A stretch of DNA of 14,712 nt. Source: Spirochaetaceae bacterium (GTDB lineage: Bacteria; Spirochaetota; Spirochaetia; UBA9216). A program made the position numbers and the translations under genes. Positions 12,429 through 14,712 of the stretch are shown one piece after another. Every line of letters starts with the position of its first letter. The first letter of the stretch is position 1. The notes beneath the pieces were generated by a model, which was not told the DNA's origin, did no database searches, and saw only the letters and a program-made list of their open reading frames with translations. The stretch lies in contig JAQQAK010000448.1 in the NCBI GenBank assembly GCA_028527945.1, forward strand, positions 1-14,712, written 5' to 3'.

Positions 12429-14372
12429 ATGAACATTGATGAAATACTGAAAGAGCTTTACCTGTTTGATCCCGCTCTGAGAAGCGAGGAGGCCGTATTG
12501 AAAAAGATGATAGAAAAGCTGATAAAAACAAGGCCGGAATCCGAGCCTGATAAGGTTTTTAAAGAAAGACTTAAAGCAGAGCTTCTTGAAAAAATGGAAA
12601 AAAAGAAGGTCCGGCCCGGATTTTTTGTAACCCACCGAAAGGCTATTGTTGGCGCGGCCGGTATTGCAGCTGTTCTGATAGTTGTTTTAAGCTTTGCTAT
12701 TAATCCGTCCACGCGTAATTCGTTCAGCAAGATGGAGAGCAATGAGTCTGCTGATTTGGCTCTGCTTGATGAGGCCGTGGTTGAACAGGATATAATGGAA
12801 AAAGAAATTATGCCCCTTGTGACAACTGAAGAAGCAACTGCTTCCGCGCCGGAGCCAAGGGCGAGGGTAATGAAGAAGCTGTCTGTTAATAATCTTATTG
12901 TGCCAGACGCGGATGATCCAGTTGGATATATTATACCACCTTCAGAGGATTTTAATACAGAAGAATACAGCAGAATTTATGAGAATGATTTCTTCAAGGC
13001 CTCAGCCAAGCCCCTTTCCACGCTGTCTATTGATGTGGATACCGCATCCTATTCTAATGTCAGGCGCTTTATAACTGGAGGCAGCCTTCCTAATCCTGAC
13101 GCGGTGCGTATTGAAGAGCTTATAAATTATTTTGATTATGATTACCCTCAGCCGAAGAAGGGGCAGCCCTTCAGCTTCAATACAGAGCTTGCGCACTGTC
13201 CATGGAATAATGAGCACCTCCTGCTTCAGGTCGGACTCAAGGGATACGAGGTTCAGGCAAAAGAAATTCCCCAAACAAATCTTGTATTTTTAATAGATTC
13301 TTCGGGCTCCATGATGGATGAAAGCAAGCTGCCGCTTTTAAAGAAATCCATGGCTCTTCTTGTAAAGAACCTCAGAAAAAAAGACCGGGTTTCTATTGTC
13401 GCGTACGCAGGTTCCGCGGGGCTTGTTCTTCCGCCTACAGCAGGAAACAAGACCGAAGAAATCCTTGGCGCGATAGACAGCCTTGATGCAGGTGGTTCAA
13501 CTGCCGGAGGCGAGGGAATTGATCTTGCCTACAAGACGGCTGCTGAAAACCTCTTTGAAAGGGGAAACAACCGGGTTATCCTTGCCACGGACGGTGACTT
13601 TAATGTTGGTCAAAGCTCAGAGGCCGAGTTAACCCGTATGATCGAAGAACGCCGAAATCAGGGAATCTTTCTTACCGTCCTCGGCTTTGGAATGGGAAAC
13701 TACAAGGATTCAAGAATGGAAAGCCTTGCCGACAAGGGTAATGGAACCTACGCCTATATCGATAACCTTAACGAGGCCAGAAAGGTCTTTGTCGAGGGGC
13801 TTGGCAGCACCCTGCTGACTATAGCCAAGGATGTAAAAATTCAAATTGAGTTTAATCCGGCTGAGGTTGACTCCTACCGGCTGATTGGCTATGAAAACCG
13901 TGTTATGGAGGCTCAGGATTTTGATAACGATAAAAAGGATGCCGGAGAGATTGGCGCCGGCCATACCGTAACAGCCCTTTATGAGATTATTCCTGCCGCT
14001 TCCGGAGCCGCATCAGACGAACAGGACAGCCTCCGCTACCAGGATGTCTCTCAGAATAGTAAAGCTGCCTCAAGCGGAGAGCTTGGCTACATCAAGTTCC
14101 GCTACAAGGAACCGGATGAGGATGAGAGCAAGCTGATTGAATCTCCAATAGGTAGTAAGGTTACAGCTGCCGGTTCTGAGTCTGAAAACTTCAGATTCGC
14201 TTCGGCCGTTACCGAATGGGGCATGCTGCTTCGGCAGTCAAAGTACAGTGGAGATGCCGAAATAGGCAATGCCATAAGTCTGGCAAAGGGCGCTCTCGGC
14301 GAAGACAAATACGGATACCGCGCCGAGTTTCTCAGCCTCTTGTATAAAACAAAAAACCTGCTTGGCGAGTAG
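12429..14372 (+). CDS. YfbK-like von Willebrand factor A protein, membrane-anchored
   Basis: This 647-residue protein has a charged cytoplasmic N-terminus (1-70), one membrane helix (about 72-91), a variable acidic linker, a VWA N-terminal extension (about 175-280; LSTLSIDVDTASYSNVRRF), and a VWA domain with an intact MIDAS site: DSSGS at 290-294, Thr358 in GGSTAGGEG and Asp388 in LATDGDFNVG. The rest (about 470-647) matches the C-terminal region of E. coli YfbK-type proteins. The MIDAS should bind Mg2+ or Ca2+ and a protein partner outside the cytoplasmic membrane. The topology, with a short cytoplasmic N-terminus and one helix, resembles membrane anti-sigma factors. Since its gene follows the ECF sigma gene by ten bases, it may itself restrain that sigma factor; this is inference. 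The start ATG has AGGAAGG just upstream. A strong terminator follows. Confidence 0.9.
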   Translation: MNIDEILKELYLFDPALRSEEAVLKKMIEKLIKTRPESEPDKVFKERLKAELLEKMEKKKVRPGFFVTHRKAIVGAAGIAAVLIVVLSFAINPSTRNSFSKMESNESADLALLDEAVVEQDIMEKEIMPLVTTEEATASAPEPRARVMKKLSVNNLIVPDADDPVGYIIPPSEDFNTEEYSRIYENDFFKASAKPLSTLSIDVDTASYSNVRRFITGGSLPNPDAVRIEELINYFDYDYPQPKKGQPFSFNTELAHCPWNNEHLLLQVGLKGYEVQAKEIPQTNLVFLIDSSGSMMDESKLPLLKKSMALLVKNLRKKDRVSIVAYAGSAGLVLPPTAGNKTEEILGAIDSLDAGGSTAGGEGIDLAYKTAAENLFERGNNRVILATDGDFNVGQSSEAELTRMIEERRNQGIFLTVLGFGMGNYKDSRMESLADKGNGTYAYIDNLNEARKVFVEGLGSTLLTIAKDVKIQIEFNPAEVDSYRLIGYENRVMEAQDFDNDKKDAGEIGAGHTVTALYEIIPAASGAASDEQDSLRYQDVSQNSKAASSGELGYIKFRYKEPDEDESKLIESPIGSKVTAAGSESENFRFASAVTEWGMLLRQSKYSGDAEIGNAISLAKGALGEDKYGYRAEFLSLLYKTKNLLGE

Positions 14373-14390
14373 GGTTCCTATAGTAAAATG

Positions 14391-14415
14391 CCCCGGATTC
14401 ACTCCGGGGTTTTTT
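14391..14415 (+). terminator. Strong intrinsic terminator of the sigma/VWA operon
   Basis: A perfect 7-bp GC-rich stem CCCCGGA and TCCGGGG with a five-base loop is followed at once by six T (14410-14415). It lies 18 bases after the VWA stop codon and closes the sigma factor/VWA operon. Confidence 0.93.
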
Positions 14416-14482
14416 AGTTTTTCATGTACAACTTTTCGATATATCGGACTTCTGAAAGAAATAGCCTATCAGTTCTGATGAC

Positions 14483-14677
14483 ATGATTACCCGTACCGAC
14501 AAATATAGAGCTGATTATTACGAAGTATATACCATCTGTAATTATTGGACAAATCCAGTAAACTATGATCTCACTCTAAATAGTTCAACATTGGGAATTG
14601 AGGGCTGTGTTTACATGATCAAACATTGTTTAGAACAAAAACTTGGTGTCGAATTACCAAAACATGCCTCTGAATAA
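14483..14677 (+). pseudogene. C-terminal remnant of a cytidylate-kinase-like protein
   Basis: These 64 residues resemble only the C-terminal end of cytidylate-kinase-like P-loop proteins (AAK family). The family pattern of a TDK-RADYY segment, a Tyr/Trp-rich stretch, then NYDLTLNSSTLGIEGCV and a closing helix is visible in order. The P-loop and nucleotide-binding core are absent. There is no room for them, because the operon terminator ends only about 70 bases upstream, and an in-frame TAG lies near 14463. No convincing ribosome binding site precedes the ATG. It is probably a degraded gene fragment. Translation as a small protein is possible but not supported. Confidence 0.55.
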
Positions 14678-14712
14678 ATTGGAGCACCAGTCTTGCAACA
14701 GTATTGAAATAA

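Overview
The window most resembles a chromosomal segment of a Gram-negative, moderately AT-rich bacterium. A Spirochaetota (Treponema-like) host fits the relaxed lipobox of the first gene and the general gene content, but I cannot prove the lineage from sequence alone. The left 2.5 kb looks clearly more AT-rich than the rest, which may mean a different origin for that part.

Left block (1-2500): a plus-strand lipoprotein that looks like a cysteine (C39/C10-like) peptidase with an inserted calcium-loop motif faces a small minus-strand, sensor-less histidine kinase. A minus-strand terminator sits at the extreme left edge.

Resistance-like block (2542-5124, minus strand): an ABC-F ATPase of the ribosome-protection size class is followed 1 bp later by a nitrilase-superfamily amidohydrolase. 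The ABC-F gene has a leader of about 155 nt. It carries a sigma-70-like promoter, a three-codon upstream ORF, a long intrinsic-terminator hairpin beginning exactly at that ORF's stop codon, and a second GC-rich hairpin before a very strong ribosome binding site. This is the layout expected of drug-inducible transcription attenuation.

Toxin-antitoxin and ATPase block (5140-7999, minus strand): an Xre/ParS-type antitoxin and a RES-domain toxin overlap as TGATG behind a consensus -35 promoter set among palindromes. Upstream of them lies a 614-residue GHKL (HSP90/MORC-like) ATPase with an Ig-like domain and its own extended -10 promoter.

Metabolic block (8059-11784): an AraC-family regulator, whose best promoter predicts a leaderless mRNA, is divergent from an HSL-family alpha/beta hydrolase and an N-acyl-D-amino-acid amidohydrolase. 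The hydrolase and amidohydrolase genes are bracketed by two inverted copies of a structured repeat of about 170 bp. Compensatory base changes between the copies support conserved hairpins, and the right-hand copy ends in a complete intrinsic terminator.

Right block (11846-14712): an ECF-type sigma factor with a hydrophobic tail is co-transcribed with a YfbK-like von Willebrand A protein whose N-terminus has anti-sigma-like topology. A strong terminator follows, and then a 64-residue remnant of a cytidylate-kinase-like protein. I found no transposase, integrase, CRISPR array, tRNA or rRNA. There is no gene-free stretch longer than 300 bases.
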